From NCBI RefSeq assembly GCF_004167665.1, contig NZ_SEWE01000019.1, positions 21,349 to 85,348 on the forward strand: a stretch of DNA of 64,000 bases, given 5' to 3'. The DNA comes from Hymenobacter persicinus (lineage in GTDB: Bacteria; Bacteroidota; Bacteroidia; Cytophagales; Hymenobacteraceae). The notes beneath the pieces were generated by a model. That model was not told where the DNA came from. It searched no databases and was given only the letters and a program-made list of their open reading frames with translations. The position numbers and the translations under genes were made by a program. Below, one piece after another: positions 32,829 through 40,444 of the stretch (position 1 is the first letter of the stretch; the number at the start of each line of letters is the position of its first letter).

Positions 32829-34484
32829 ATGCCTGACTCCCCCGCCCCCCAGTGCACGTTTATGCCCGGCCGCCGCGAGTTTCTCGGCCGCACTGGCGTG
32901 GGCGTGGCGGGCCTGCTGCTGAGCCCGGCCCTGCTCGAATCGTGCGCGCCGGCATCTTCCCGGGCCCACATCCGCGGCAGCCTGCGCGGGGCCAACAAGG
33001 CGACGGGCCACCGGCTCTGGCACCCCGACAAGCTGCCCGCGCCCACCAGCACGCGCCAAACCGACGTGCTCATTATCGGCGGAGGCGTGGCGGGGTTGTC
33101 GGCCAAGCGCTGGCTGCACCGCCACGGGCACCACGACGTGCTGCTGCTGGAACTCGACCAGCACACCGGCGGCAATTCGGCTTCGGGCCAGAACGAAGTG
33201 TCGGCCTACCCCTGGGGCGCCCACTACCTGCCCGTGCCCGACAACCGCAACCAGGAATTGCTTGACTTTCTGCGCGAGGCGGGCACCATCACCGGCTTCG
33301 ACGCGGCGGGGCTGCCCATCTACAACGACTACCACCTCTGCCACGACCCCGAGGAGCGCCTGCACATTCACGGCCACTGGCAAAACGGACTGGTGCCCGA
33401 GCTGGGCGTGCCCGCCGAGGACCGCAGTCAGATTGCGCGGTTTTTTGCCCTCATCGAGGATTTCCGCCAAGCCAAGGGCGCCGACGGCCGCGACGCCTTC
33501 CGCATTCCCCTCGACGAGTCTTCCTCCGACCCCAGGTTCCGGGAGCTGGACCACCTGTCCTTCGCCACGTACCTCGACCAGCAGGAGTTTACCTCCGACT
33601 ACCTGCGCTGGTACCTCGACTACTGCTGCAAGGACGACTACGGCGCCCGGGCGCGGGACGTGTCGGCCTGGGCCGGTATCCACTACTTTGCCGCCCGCAA
33701 GGGCCGGGGCCACAACGCCAGCGGTGCCGACGTGCTGACCTGGCCCCAGGGCAACGGTTTTTTGGCCGACAACCTGCGCCGCCAGGCCGCCGCTGGCATT
33801 CTGGCCAACACCCTCGCTTACCGAGTGCAGGAAACGCCCTCCGGCGCCACGGTGCTGGCCTACCACGCCGACAAAGGCACGACTACCCGCATCGACGCCC
33901 GGCGGGTGCTGCTGGCCACCCCGCAGTTTGTGACCCGGCGCCTGCTCAAGGACGTACCTGGCCGACCGGCGGTGGCCCCGCCCTTCCACGCGCCCTGGGT
34001 GGTGGCCAACCTGACCATTGACGGCCTGCCCCAAGGCCCCGGCCAGCCCCTGAGCTGGGACAATGTGCTCTACGGCAGCGCCTCGGTGGGCTACGTGAAT
34101 GCCAACCAGCAAGATGTGCGCCAGGGCACCCAGCAGAAGGTCGTCACGTTTTACTGGCCCCTGACCGAGGCGCCGCCCGACCAGGCCCGCCGCCAGGCCT
34201 ACCGAACTTCCTACGACGAGTGGGTGACGCAGATTCTGGCCGAGCTGGAAACGGCCCACCCCGGCATCACGCCCCGGGTGCAGCGCGCCGACGTCTGGGT
34301 GTGGGGACACGGGATGGTGGCGCCCACGCCGGGCTTTCTGTGGGGCCCCGACCGGCCGCGGCTGGCGGCGCCGCTGCGCAACACATTCTTTTTCGCCCAT
34401 TCCGATTTGAGCGGCATTTCCATTTTCGAGGAAGCATTTTACCAGGGAATCCGGGCGGCCCGCCAACTGCTCGACGCCTCGTGA
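32829..34484 (+). CDS. FAD-dependent amine-oxidase-like protein with Tat/lipoprotein leader
   Basis: 551 residues from ATG 32829; ATG 32862 (540 residues, MPGRREFLGRTG) is as likely. RREFLGRTGVGVAGLLL is a twin-arginine leader ending in the lipobox-like LLESC, so the protein is probably an exported, FAD-loaded lipoprotein. The FAD-binding motif is VLIIGGGVAGLSAKRWL near 80-96, with LLLELDQHTGGNSASGQN after it as in flavin amine oxidases. The C-terminal FAD contact is HSDLSGISIFEEAFYQGIRAA near 522-542. Position after speD and a synthase-like gene suggests a polyamine or amine substrate; that is inference. Confidence 0.8.
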   Translation: MPDSPAPQCTFMPGRREFLGRTGVGVAGLLLSPALLESCAPASSRAHIRGSLRGANKATGHRLWHPDKLPAPTSTRQTDVLIIGGGVAGLSAKRWLHRHGHHDVLLLELDQHTGGNSASGQNEVSAYPWGAHYLPVPDNRNQELLDFLREAGTITGFDAAGLPIYNDYHLCHDPEERLHIHGHWQNGLVPELGVPAEDRSQIARFFALIEDFRQAKGADGRDAFRIPLDESSSDPRFRELDHLSFATYLDQQEFTSDYLRWYLDYCCKDDYGARARDVSAWAGIHYFAARKGRGHNASGADVLTWPQGNGFLADNLRRQAAAGILANTLAYRVQETPSGATVLAYHADKGTTTRIDARRVLLATPQFVTRRLLKDVPGRPAVAPPFHAPWVVANLTIDGLPQGPGQPLSWDNVLYGSASVGYVNANQQDVRQGTQQKVVTFYWPLTEAPPDQARRQAYRTSYDEWVTQILAELETAHPGITPRVQRADVWVWGHGMVAPTPGFLWGPDRPRLAAPLRNTFFFAHSDLSGISIFEEAFYQGIRAARQLLDAS

Positions 34485-35548
34485 AGCAGCCCTGGATTCG
34501 CTCGGCGAGCTTCGACGGCTGGCTGATTCTGGCCCCGCCCTTTCTGGCGCTGCTGGTGGTCGTGCTGCTGCCCGCCCCGTTTCGCAGCACGGCCCAGATG
34601 CCCCTGGTGGCCTGGGTGGGCCTGGTCGTGCTCATCGACGTCTCTCACGTGTACAGCACCTTGTTTCGCACCTACTTCGACGCGGCCCGGCGGCGGCAGT
34701 ACCGAAGCTTGCTTTGGCTCGTGCCGCTGGGCTGCTACCTGGCGGGCGCGGCGCTGCACTACGTCGGCGGACTGCTGTTTTGGCGGGTGCTGGCCTACCT
34801 GGCCGTGTTTCACTTTATCCGGCAGCAGTACGGCTTCCTGCGCCTCTACGCCCGCCACGAGCCCTCGTCCCGGGCCCGCCAACTCGATGCGGCCGTCATC
34901 TACTACGCCACCATCTACCCGCTGCTCTACTGGCACCTGTCGCCGCCGCGCAACTTCACCTGGTTTGTCGACGGCGACTTTGTGCACTACGACTGGCCCG
35001 CGGGCCGGGCCGTGGCTACCGGCCTCTACGGGGCGCTGCTACTGCTCTACGCGGGCAAGGAAATTCGGGCCTGGGGGCAGACGCGCCGCCTGAACGTGCC
35101 GCGCAACCTGCTGGTGCTGGGCACGCTGGTGTCGTGGTATTTCGGCATCGTGTACTTCAACGGCGACCTGGCCTTTACCCTGCTCAACGTGGTGGCCCAC
35201 GGCATTCCCTACCTGGCCTTGGTCTGGACGACCAGTCAGCCGGCCGCGGGTCTGCATCCTGTCCCGCGGGCACCCTGGTGGACGGGCCGCGCGGGCGTGG
35301 CGTTGTTTCTGGGCGTGTTGTTTCTGCTGGCTTACCTCGAAGAAGGCATCTGGGACGGGCTGGTGTGGCGGGAGCACGGCGCCGTGTTCGGCTGGTTCCA
35401 GTCCCTGCCCACCGTCCACGACCATCTGCTGCTAACCCTGCTCGTGCCCCTGCTGGCCCTGCCCCAGGCCACCCATTACGTGCTCGATGGCTTTATCTGG
35501 CGGCGGCCAAAAGCTTCGGCCCCGGCGGCTCCCACCCTTGCCGCTTAA
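34481..35548 (+). CDS. Polytopic membrane protein, unknown function
   Basis: 355 residues from GTG 34481, which overlaps the previous stop (GTGA). About nine hydrophobic helices span the whole length. Conserved-looking polar spots in the membrane are HVYSTLFRTYFD near 56-67, FHFIRQQYGFLRLYARHE near 107-124, NVVAHGIPYLALVW near 229-242 and PQATHYVLDGFIWRR near 326-340. The recurring His residues could bind metal or heme. It resembles no transporter family that I can name. Coupled translation with the FAD oxidoreductase suggests a shared task. Its stop shares 4 bp with the convergent next gene. Confidence 0.75.
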   Translation: MKQPWIRSASFDGWLILAPPFLALLVVVLLPAPFRSTAQMPLVAWVGLVVLIDVSHVYSTLFRTYFDAARRRQYRSLLWLVPLGCYLAGAALHYVGGLLFWRVLAYLAVFHFIRQQYGFLRLYARHEPSSRARQLDAAVIYYATIYPLLYWHLSPPRNFTWFVDGDFVHYDWPAGRAVATGLYGALLLLYAGKEIRAWGQTRRLNVPRNLLVLGTLVSWYFGIVYFNGDLAFTLLNVVAHGIPYLALVWTTSQPAAGLHPVPRAPWWTGRAGVALFLGVLFLLAYLEEGIWDGLVWREHGAVFGWFQSLPTVHDHLLLTLLVPLLALPQATHYVLDGFIWRRPKASAPAAPTLAA

Positions 35549-36459
35549 ACTGTCAGCTCCACGATGACAGCCGTTGAACCGCCGTTGTCGTCGTCGGTTA
35601 CCAGCACCAATTCCCAGCGCCCGGCACCCAACGTGCGCTGCACGGCCACGCTTTCCACCTTGCCCCGGTAAGGCTGGCCGTCGGGCAGCACCAACTGGGC
35701 CAGCGTCACCACCGGCGTGTCCGGGCCCGACGCAGTCAGCTCCAGCACGCCCACGAAGCTGCCCAGCACGGCTCCGTCGGCCACCGCGTCGAGGGTATCT
35801 TCCACGGAAGCCGTGATGAAAAGCGTGTTCTGAAAAATCGTGGCTCCGGAAAAGCCGGCCGGTCGGCCCTCAATCGTGGGCAGCTCAAAGTGCTGCGCCC
35901 GCACAGCCGGCACGGCCGTCGAGTGGCTGGTGACAAACGCCCAGGTGGCAGCCAGCGGCAGCCGATAAACCAGGTTGCCGCTGGCCGCACCCACGGTGCG
36001 CTGAAACAGCAGCAGCTCGGTACCCGACGCGGCCACGGCTTCCAGGTTCAGGCCCACCCCGGCCGGCAGGTGGGGGCGCAGCGCGGCATAGAGCCCGCTC
36101 AGGTTCAACGCCCGCACGGCCGCCACCCGGCTGCCGACCGGAAACGTGACCCAGTAGCCGGTTTCGCGGGCCGGCGTGGCGCCCGAGCCGCCCATCAGCA
36201 GGCCGGTTTCGCCAGCGGGCGTGGTCAGCGCGGTTAAGCACTCCAGGTCGGGCTTGAGCACTTTCGGCAGGCGGCCGGTACCGAAATCGGCGGTTTCAAA
36301 CAGCGTAACCCGGTCGGTGATGGCCAGGTGCTGCAGGTCGAGGCAGTACAGAAACGGGGAGTCGTCGCCGATGATGTAGGCTGTGCTCCCCAGGATTTCG
36401 ATGCCCGAGGCCGAGGGCAGGCCCGGCAGCTCCAGCTGCCGCCGAATAGTCGCTTGCAT
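35545..36459 (-). CDS. Beta-propeller-like protein (DUF6929-like)
   Basis: 304 residues without signal peptide or membrane helix. The sequence shows repeated four-strand-like units (LPSASGIEILGSTAYIIGDDSPFLYCLD near 15-42; FSGATIFQNTLFITASVEDT near 203-222; KVESVAVQRTLGAGRWELVLVTDDDNGGSTAVIVEL at the end). It probably folds as a small beta-propeller. From memory it fits the DUF6929 family, function unknown. The stop overlaps the membrane-protein gene by 4 bp and its start lies 76 bp before the next gene start on the same strand. Confidence 0.65.
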   Translation of the reverse strand: MQATIRRQLELPGLPSASGIEILGSTAYIIGDDSPFLYCLDLQHLAITDRVTLFETADFGTGRLPKVLKPDLECLTALTTPAGETGLLMGGSGATPARETGYWVTFPVGSRVAAVRALNLSGLYAALRPHLPAGVGLNLEAVAASGTELLLFQRTVGAASGNLVYRLPLAATWAFVTSHSTAVPAVRAQHFELPTIEGRPAGFSGATIFQNTLFITASVEDTLDAVADGAVLGSFVGVLELTASGPDTPVVTLAQLVLPDGQPYRGKVESVAVQRTLGAGRWELVLVTDDDNGGSTAVIVELTV

Positions 36460-36501
36460 AGTCTTGCCGGTAAATGCGTCCCGAATCCCGCCCGGGCGCT
36501 G

Positions 36502-38535
36502 CTATTTGGTGATGGTAAACTCCACGCGACGGTTGAGCTTGCGGGTTTCTTCCTTGGCATTGCTGGCCCGCGGCTTGGTGCCCCCGAAGCCAATGGTCGT
36601 GATTCGGTCGGCCGAGATGCCGCGCGTGACGAGGTAGCGGCGCACTTCGGCCACCCGCTCCTCGCTGAGTTGCTGGTTGAGCTCGGCCCGGCCCTGGTTG
36701 TCGGTGTGGCCCTCAAGGCGAATGTTGACCGTCGGGTTGTCGGTGAGCGTGCGGGCCAGGCGGTTGAGTTCGGCGTAAGAAGCCGGCAGCAGATTGGACT
36801 TGCCCTGGGCAAAAATCAGGGTGGGCAAATCGAGGCTGGCCCCAACGGCGGCGGGCACCAGCAGCAGCTGCCGCGTCATGGAGCCCACCATCTTGATGGT
36901 GTCGGTGGCCGTGAGGTAGCCCTTGCTGCCCGCGGCCAGCCGGTATGGGCCCTGGGGCAGGCTAAACTGGAACTGCCCCGAGGCGTCGGTGCGGGAAGTA
37001 GCGTTGAAGGCAATGTCGTTGCCCAACCGGATGGCTTTCACCTCGGCCACCACCGGTTGCCGGGTTTTGGCGTCCAGCACCGTGCCGCGCAGCAGGGTGC
37101 GCTGGGCCACGTTGGGCACCACCGGCGGCGGCGGTACGGTATCGGCCGGAGCCACGCCGCTGGCCGTGGCCCGAAACAGGTCAGCGGGGCCGTTGGGCGT
37201 GCGCGCGGCGGCGTAGTAGGCCTGCTTGCCATCGGGGCTAAGCATAAAGTAGGCGTCGAAGCCGGCTGTGTTGAGCGTGGGTCCCAGGTTGCGGGGCTCA
37301 CTCCACGAAGTCCAGCTGTCGTCGAGGCGGGTGCTGACGAAAATGTCGGAGCTGCCGTAGCCGGCGTGGCCGTAGGACGAGAAATACAGGGTTTTACCGT
37401 CCGGGGCCAGCCAGGGCGCAAACTCGAAGCCCGGGGAGTTGAGCACCCCGCCCAGATTAAGCGGATCGGTCCAGGTGCCATTGGCCCCGGGCCGGCTCAC
37501 GTACAGGTCGTTGCCGCCAAACGAGTCGCCGCGCTCCAGAGAGAGCAGCAGGATTTTCTCGTCGGCCGTCATAAAAAACGTGGTAGCGGCCGCCGCCGAG
37601 TAGTAGTTAAGGATATCGAGGGCCTCGGGCCGCCCGCTTTTGCTCTTGGGCCCACCCGTGCGGGGCACTACCGACACGCCGTCGTCGGCGAAGCTGCCGT
37701 CGCGGCCGTAACTGCCGCGCACCAGCAGGCGGCTGCCGTCGGCACCCAGCACGGCCATCACGCCGTTGTTTTGCAGTGTATTGAGGGCGTCGAGTCGCTG
37801 GGCCGGCCCCCAGGTTTGTCCCTCATCCACCGACTGGCTCACCCAGATGTCGCCCGAGTCGGTGTTGCCTTCCGAGTTGCCGGCAAATTTGGTGCGGGCC
37901 AGATACATCGTTTTGCCGTCGGGCGTGAGCACGGGCTGCAATTCGTTGCCGGGCGTGTTGAGAGCCGTCAGCGGGACGGCGGGCCCGAAGCCCGTCTGCT
38001 GGGGGTCAAGGTTGAGGCGAAGCTTAAACAGGCGCCATTGCTGCGTGGCGCGGTTCATGGGCCGCTGGGCCACGATGGGCGTCCCGTTGAATTTATCGGC
38101 GGCCAGCACGGCGGCGCACTTCTCGTTGCCGCGGCTCACGAGCTGCAAACTGCCGGCCGGACCGGCGGGCACCAACTTCCACTGCTGGTAGAAGCTCCCG
38201 GACCAGGGCCGCTGGGTGATGGTAGCGTTTTCGTCGGGCTTCTCCACCGTGAGACACTTGCCGCTCTGCCGGGCCTCGATGCGGTAATACTCGCTGCCGG
38301 CCGCGGCCCGCACAAACCGCCACTGCTGGCTCAAGGAGTGGGTAAATTCCCACTGGACGGCCGCAGCCCCGGCCTCTGCCGAGGAGCCGGTGATGTCAAG
38401 AGAGCGGCCACTCCCCCGGGCCACGACGCCGTACCAGGCGTTTTCATCGGGTTGGAAACTGGCTTGCTGCGCTTGTCCCGCCAGGGAAAGCAGCGCGAAC
38501 AGGCAAAGCAACAGGTAACGGAGCGGATTGGGCAT
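36502..38535 (-). CDS. OmpA-family envelope protein with ricin-like lectin and PD40 propeller
   Basis: 677 residues. Signal peptide 1-22. A ricin-type beta-trefoil (about 30-170) is shown by QQW repeats (LSQQWRFV, FYQQWKLV, TQQWRLFK). A PD40/TolB-like propeller follows (about 185-460; GNELQPVLTPDGKTMYLART, FAPWLAPDGKTLYFSSYGH, YFMLSPDGKQAYYAAA). Then a carboxypeptidase-regulatory beta-sandwich (about 475-555) and OmpA peptidoglycan-binding domain with NIRLEGHTDNQGRAELNQQLSEERV near 617-641. OmpA-PD40 proteins are common in Bacteroidota, often linked to gliding or T9SS (PorE-like). The lectin at the N-terminus is unusual. Confidence 0.9.
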   Translation of the reverse strand: MPNPLRYLLLCLFALLSLAGQAQQASFQPDENAWYGVVARGSGRSLDITGSSAEAGAAAVQWEFTHSLSQQWRFVRAAAGSEYYRIEARQSGKCLTVEKPDENATITQRPWSGSFYQQWKLVPAGPAGSLQLVSRGNEKCAAVLAADKFNGTPIVAQRPMNRATQQWRLFKLRLNLDPQQTGFGPAVPLTALNTPGNELQPVLTPDGKTMYLARTKFAGNSEGNTDSGDIWVSQSVDEGQTWGPAQRLDALNTLQNNGVMAVLGADGSRLLVRGSYGRDGSFADDGVSVVPRTGGPKSKSGRPEALDILNYYSAAAATTFFMTADEKILLLSLERGDSFGGNDLYVSRPGANGTWTDPLNLGGVLNSPGFEFAPWLAPDGKTLYFSSYGHAGYGSSDIFVSTRLDDSWTSWSEPRNLGPTLNTAGFDAYFMLSPDGKQAYYAAARTPNGPADLFRATASGVAPADTVPPPPVVPNVAQRTLLRGTVLDAKTRQPVVAEVKAIRLGNDIAFNATSRTDASGQFQFSLPQGPYRLAAGSKGYLTATDTIKMVGSMTRQLLLVPAAVGASLDLPTLIFAQGKSNLLPASYAELNRLARTLTDNPTVNIRLEGHTDNQGRAELNQQLSEERVAEVRRYLVTRGISADRITTIGFGGTKPRASNAKEETRKLNRRVEFTITK

Positions 38536-38608
38536 GCACGCAAAACGGATGAACCGGCCCGCAAGTTAGGCGAAATCCGGGCGCGGCAGCCTGGAGCCCG
38601 CCCAATAG

Positions 38609-38648
38609 AAAACGCCGTGCTTCATCCCGCCAGGGAAGCACGGCGTTT
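38609..38648 (-). terminator. Terminator after the small 65-residue gene
   Basis: AAAACGCCGTGCTTC and GAAGCACGGCGTTT form a 14-bp perfect stem. It lies 34 bp beyond the stop at 38682 and supports that small gene as a real transcription unit. Confidence 0.85.
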
Positions 38649-38681
38649 CAGGAAGACACCGGGAGTAGAAGCTGGACAAGG

Positions 38682-38879
38682 TTAGTTGCCCGTGTTGTTG
38701 ATGTACTTGAAGCGAACAAAACGCTCGTTTTCGTAGATGGCGGTAAAATGACCACCCGCCGCTTTGGGTTCTGTTTTACGCTCTACGGCCCGACTTGGAG
38801 CAGCAACAGGGGCGGCAGGATAGGCACCGGGCATCATGCCGGGTACGTGGCAAATGAAGGAGAGAATCTTCGACGGCAT
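38682..38879 (-). CDS. Small protein of unknown function (65 aa)
   Basis: 65 residues, MPSKILSFICHVPGMMPG, then an Ala/Pro-rich stretch and a basic C-terminal end (ENERFVRFKYINNTGN). No clear signal peptide or family. Evidence that it is expressed: a perfect terminator right after it, an exact TAnnTTTG box about 105 bp upstream and a pair of palindromic operator-like sites further upstream. The AT-rich 5' region is typical for a regulated gene. It is a candidate target of the NarL-type regulator encoded next door. Confidence 0.6.
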   Translation of the reverse strand: MPSKILSFICHVPGMMPGAYPAAPVAAPSRAVERKTEPKAAGGHFTAIYENERFVRFKYINNTGN

Positions 38880-38981
38880 GGTCTTTTTCCGTTAAAGGGT
38901 TGGGTTTAGGACAGGATTTGCAATAGAATGTGTAAGAGAGCTGCAGCAGGGAAATGTGATTGGTTTCTCAAACCCCTTGAA

Positions 38982-38989
38982 CAAATATA
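38982..38989 (-). promoter_or_regulatory. Bacteroidetes -7 box of the small-protein gene
   Basis: TATATTTG on the minus strand, an exact TAnnTTTG match. A TTTG lies 27 bp upstream, a little farther than the usual 19-21 bp, which could fit an activator-dependent promoter. Confidence 0.5.
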
Positions 38990-39071
38990 AAGATATTATC
39001 ATTTGATTGACCATTGCAAAGGTATATTTTTTATAAAAAGAATGAAAATCAGTGGTAGCCCCGACCTCTTC

Positions 39072-39111
39072 TCCGTGGTGCTACGGAGCCCTATATCCGT
39101 ACCAGTACGGA
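39072..39111. promoter_or_regulatory. Two tandem 16-bp palindromes, NarL-style 7-2-7 sites
   Basis: TCCGTGG-TG-CTACGGA (39072-39087, one mismatch) and TCCGTAC-CA-GTACGGA (39096-39111, perfect). Their centres are 24 bp apart. NarL-type regulators bind inverted heptamers with a 2-bp spacer, and a NarL-type response regulator is encoded 350 bp away. They lie about 85-125 bp upstream of the predicted -7 box. Confidence 0.55.
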
Positions 39112-39457
39112 GTATTGATCCGCGGCCATACTATCATTAAGCCAAGCTCAACATTGGCTTCAACCCATTGTCTGACTGACGATTACTTAAGTAAACAGCG
39201 CTAATTGCGGCCCACAAACACTGTTTTTGGGCGTTTTTTAAGAATTATCCTTTGCGAAGCAGCCGACAAGGGCGGACTATCTAGGGCAGTTGCTGCCCGG
39301 CACGTCATAATCAATACCACTCCAATCCGCTCCGACGAAGGGGCCAGCCGTGTAATTATTGGCTTATAATTGTACTATAAATAACCCAATAGGCTGTTGC
39401 AGGTTTTGAAGCCGCTTGACGCGGCTCTAACCAGGTACTATTAATTGATCAGCTTGA

Positions 39458-40135
39458 TTAGTTGATCAGCTTGTGCCGCATAGCGTACTGAATCAGCCCG
39501 ATAACCGACTTGGAATGCGTCTTGGTCAGTAAGTTCTTACGGTGCGTTTCCACGGTCCGCTCACTGATAAAGAGCGTTTCGGCAATGTGGGAGTTGGTGT
39601 ATTCCTGGGCAATGAGCAGCAGCACTTCCTTTTCGCGGTTGGTCAGCGCCGCCAGGGGCTCCGATTGTCCCGGTCCGCGGCCGGCCGCCCGGGGCAGGTT
39701 GGCGAGCAGCGTGGCGCCCACCTCCGGGCTGAAAAACGTCTGCCCGCCGGCTACTTGCCGGATGGCCGCGCTGAGCTCGGCTTTGTTTGTGTTCTTGAGC
39801 AGATAGCCCGAGCCCCCGGCCTCGAGCACCGCCGTTACGGAGGCATAGTCGTGAAACATGCTCAACGCCAGCAGCCGCACCTGCGGGTGGGCCGCGTGCA
39901 CGGCCCGAGCCAGCTCCAGACCCGACATTCGAGGCATATTGAGGTCAAGGATGGCCACGTTAATTTCCGGGTGCTGCTGCAGCAGCTCCAGCGCCTCGGC
40001 TCCGTCTGTGGCCTGAGCCACTACCCGGATGTCGGCTTCCTCCTTCAGCAGCATCTTGACGCCTTCAATCACCATTGGGTGGTCGTCGACAAGCATGACA
40101 TTGATGAGTGCTGGCGTAAGGTTGGATTCAGTCAT
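39458..40135 (-). CDS. NarL/FixJ-type response regulator (receiver + LuxR HTH)
   Basis: 225 residues. The receiver domain has acidic D17/D18, phospho-acceptor D64 (AILDLNMPRMSG) and K114 (GYLLKNTNK). A LuxR-type helix-turn-helix covers about 155-218 (LTNREKEVLLLIAQEYTNSHIAETLFISERTVETHRKNLLTKTHSKS). It is monocistronic, with no kinase next to it, so the partner is an orphan or distant kinase such as the TPR kinase at 2.5 kb. The 7-2-7 palindromes beyond its 3' end are candidate binding sites. Confidence 0.95.
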   Translation of the reverse strand: MTESNLTPALINVMLVDDHPMVIEGVKMLLKEEADIRVVAQATDGAEALELLQQHPEINVAILDLNMPRMSGLELARAVHAAHPQVRLLALSMFHDYASVTAVLEAGGSGYLLKNTNKAELSAAIRQVAGGQTFFSPEVGATLLANLPRAAGRGPGQSEPLAALTNREKEVLLLIAQEYTNSHIAETLFISERTVETHRKNLLTKTHSKSVIGLIQYAMRHKLIN

Positions 40136-40171
40136 GTCCGGCAGCTTCGACTATAGAAATATAGGTAGTAC

Positions 40172-40197
40172 CTGCGGCCGGAATGGCCCGGCCGCAG
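40172..40197. repeat. 10-bp inverted repeat in the response-regulator leader
   Basis: CTGCGGCCGG and CCGGCCGCAG with a 6-base spacer, 37-62 bp before the ATG at 40135. No T-run follows, so it is not a terminator; it may be a leader hairpin or a protein-binding site. Confidence 0.6.
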
Positions 40198-40386
40198 CCT
40201 CCTCGCCTTGCCAGGCTCAGCTGCTGCGGAAAGGAAACGCAACGGGCGGCATGGTCAGGCTCATTCATTAGACAATGTTAATATACTTGATTTCTAAGGA
40301 TGAATCCGCATTCGGCCGGCAGAACCCGGATGTCAACGCCTGGTCATTACCTTACGGTGCACTGGCTGCCAGCGGTTTGCCCCAAC

Positions 40387-40417
40387 AAAAAAGCCTCCGT
40401 CTGATGGAGGCTTTTTT
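40387..40417 (-). terminator. Terminator of the amidohydrolase operon
   Basis: AAAAAAGCCTCC and GGAGGCTTTTTT with a 7-base loop, 28 bp after the amidohydrolase stop. Confidence 0.9.
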
Positions 40418-40444
40418 GCTAATGCCGTGAACTGGCCGGGCCGT

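Larger units (their letters stand above)
38880..39457. other. Long regulatory intergenic region
   Basis: 578 bases, AT-rich for this genome, without a convincing gene. It holds the promoter box at 38982-38989, two NarL-style 7-2-7 palindromes (39072-39111) and the sequence after the response regulator stop. No further hairpin with a T-run was seen. A non-coding RNA cannot be excluded. Confidence 0.5.
40136..40444. other. Intergenic region upstream of the NarL-type regulator
   Basis: 309 bases. It holds a perfect inverted repeat in the leader of the regulator gene (40172-40197), an AT-rich stretch at 40265-40300 likely to be promoter, and the amidohydrolase terminator (40387-40417). No gene seen. 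Confidence 0.5.

Noticed and set aside
36328..38685. A 785-codon open frame opposite the OmpA-family gene
   Set aside because: Antisense to a protein with a signal peptide, PD40 repeats and OmpA domain; no recognisable domain of its own.
39044..39142. Short open frame (about 32 codons) over the 7-2-7 palindromes
   Set aside because: No start context, no similarity, and it runs through the operator-like sites.
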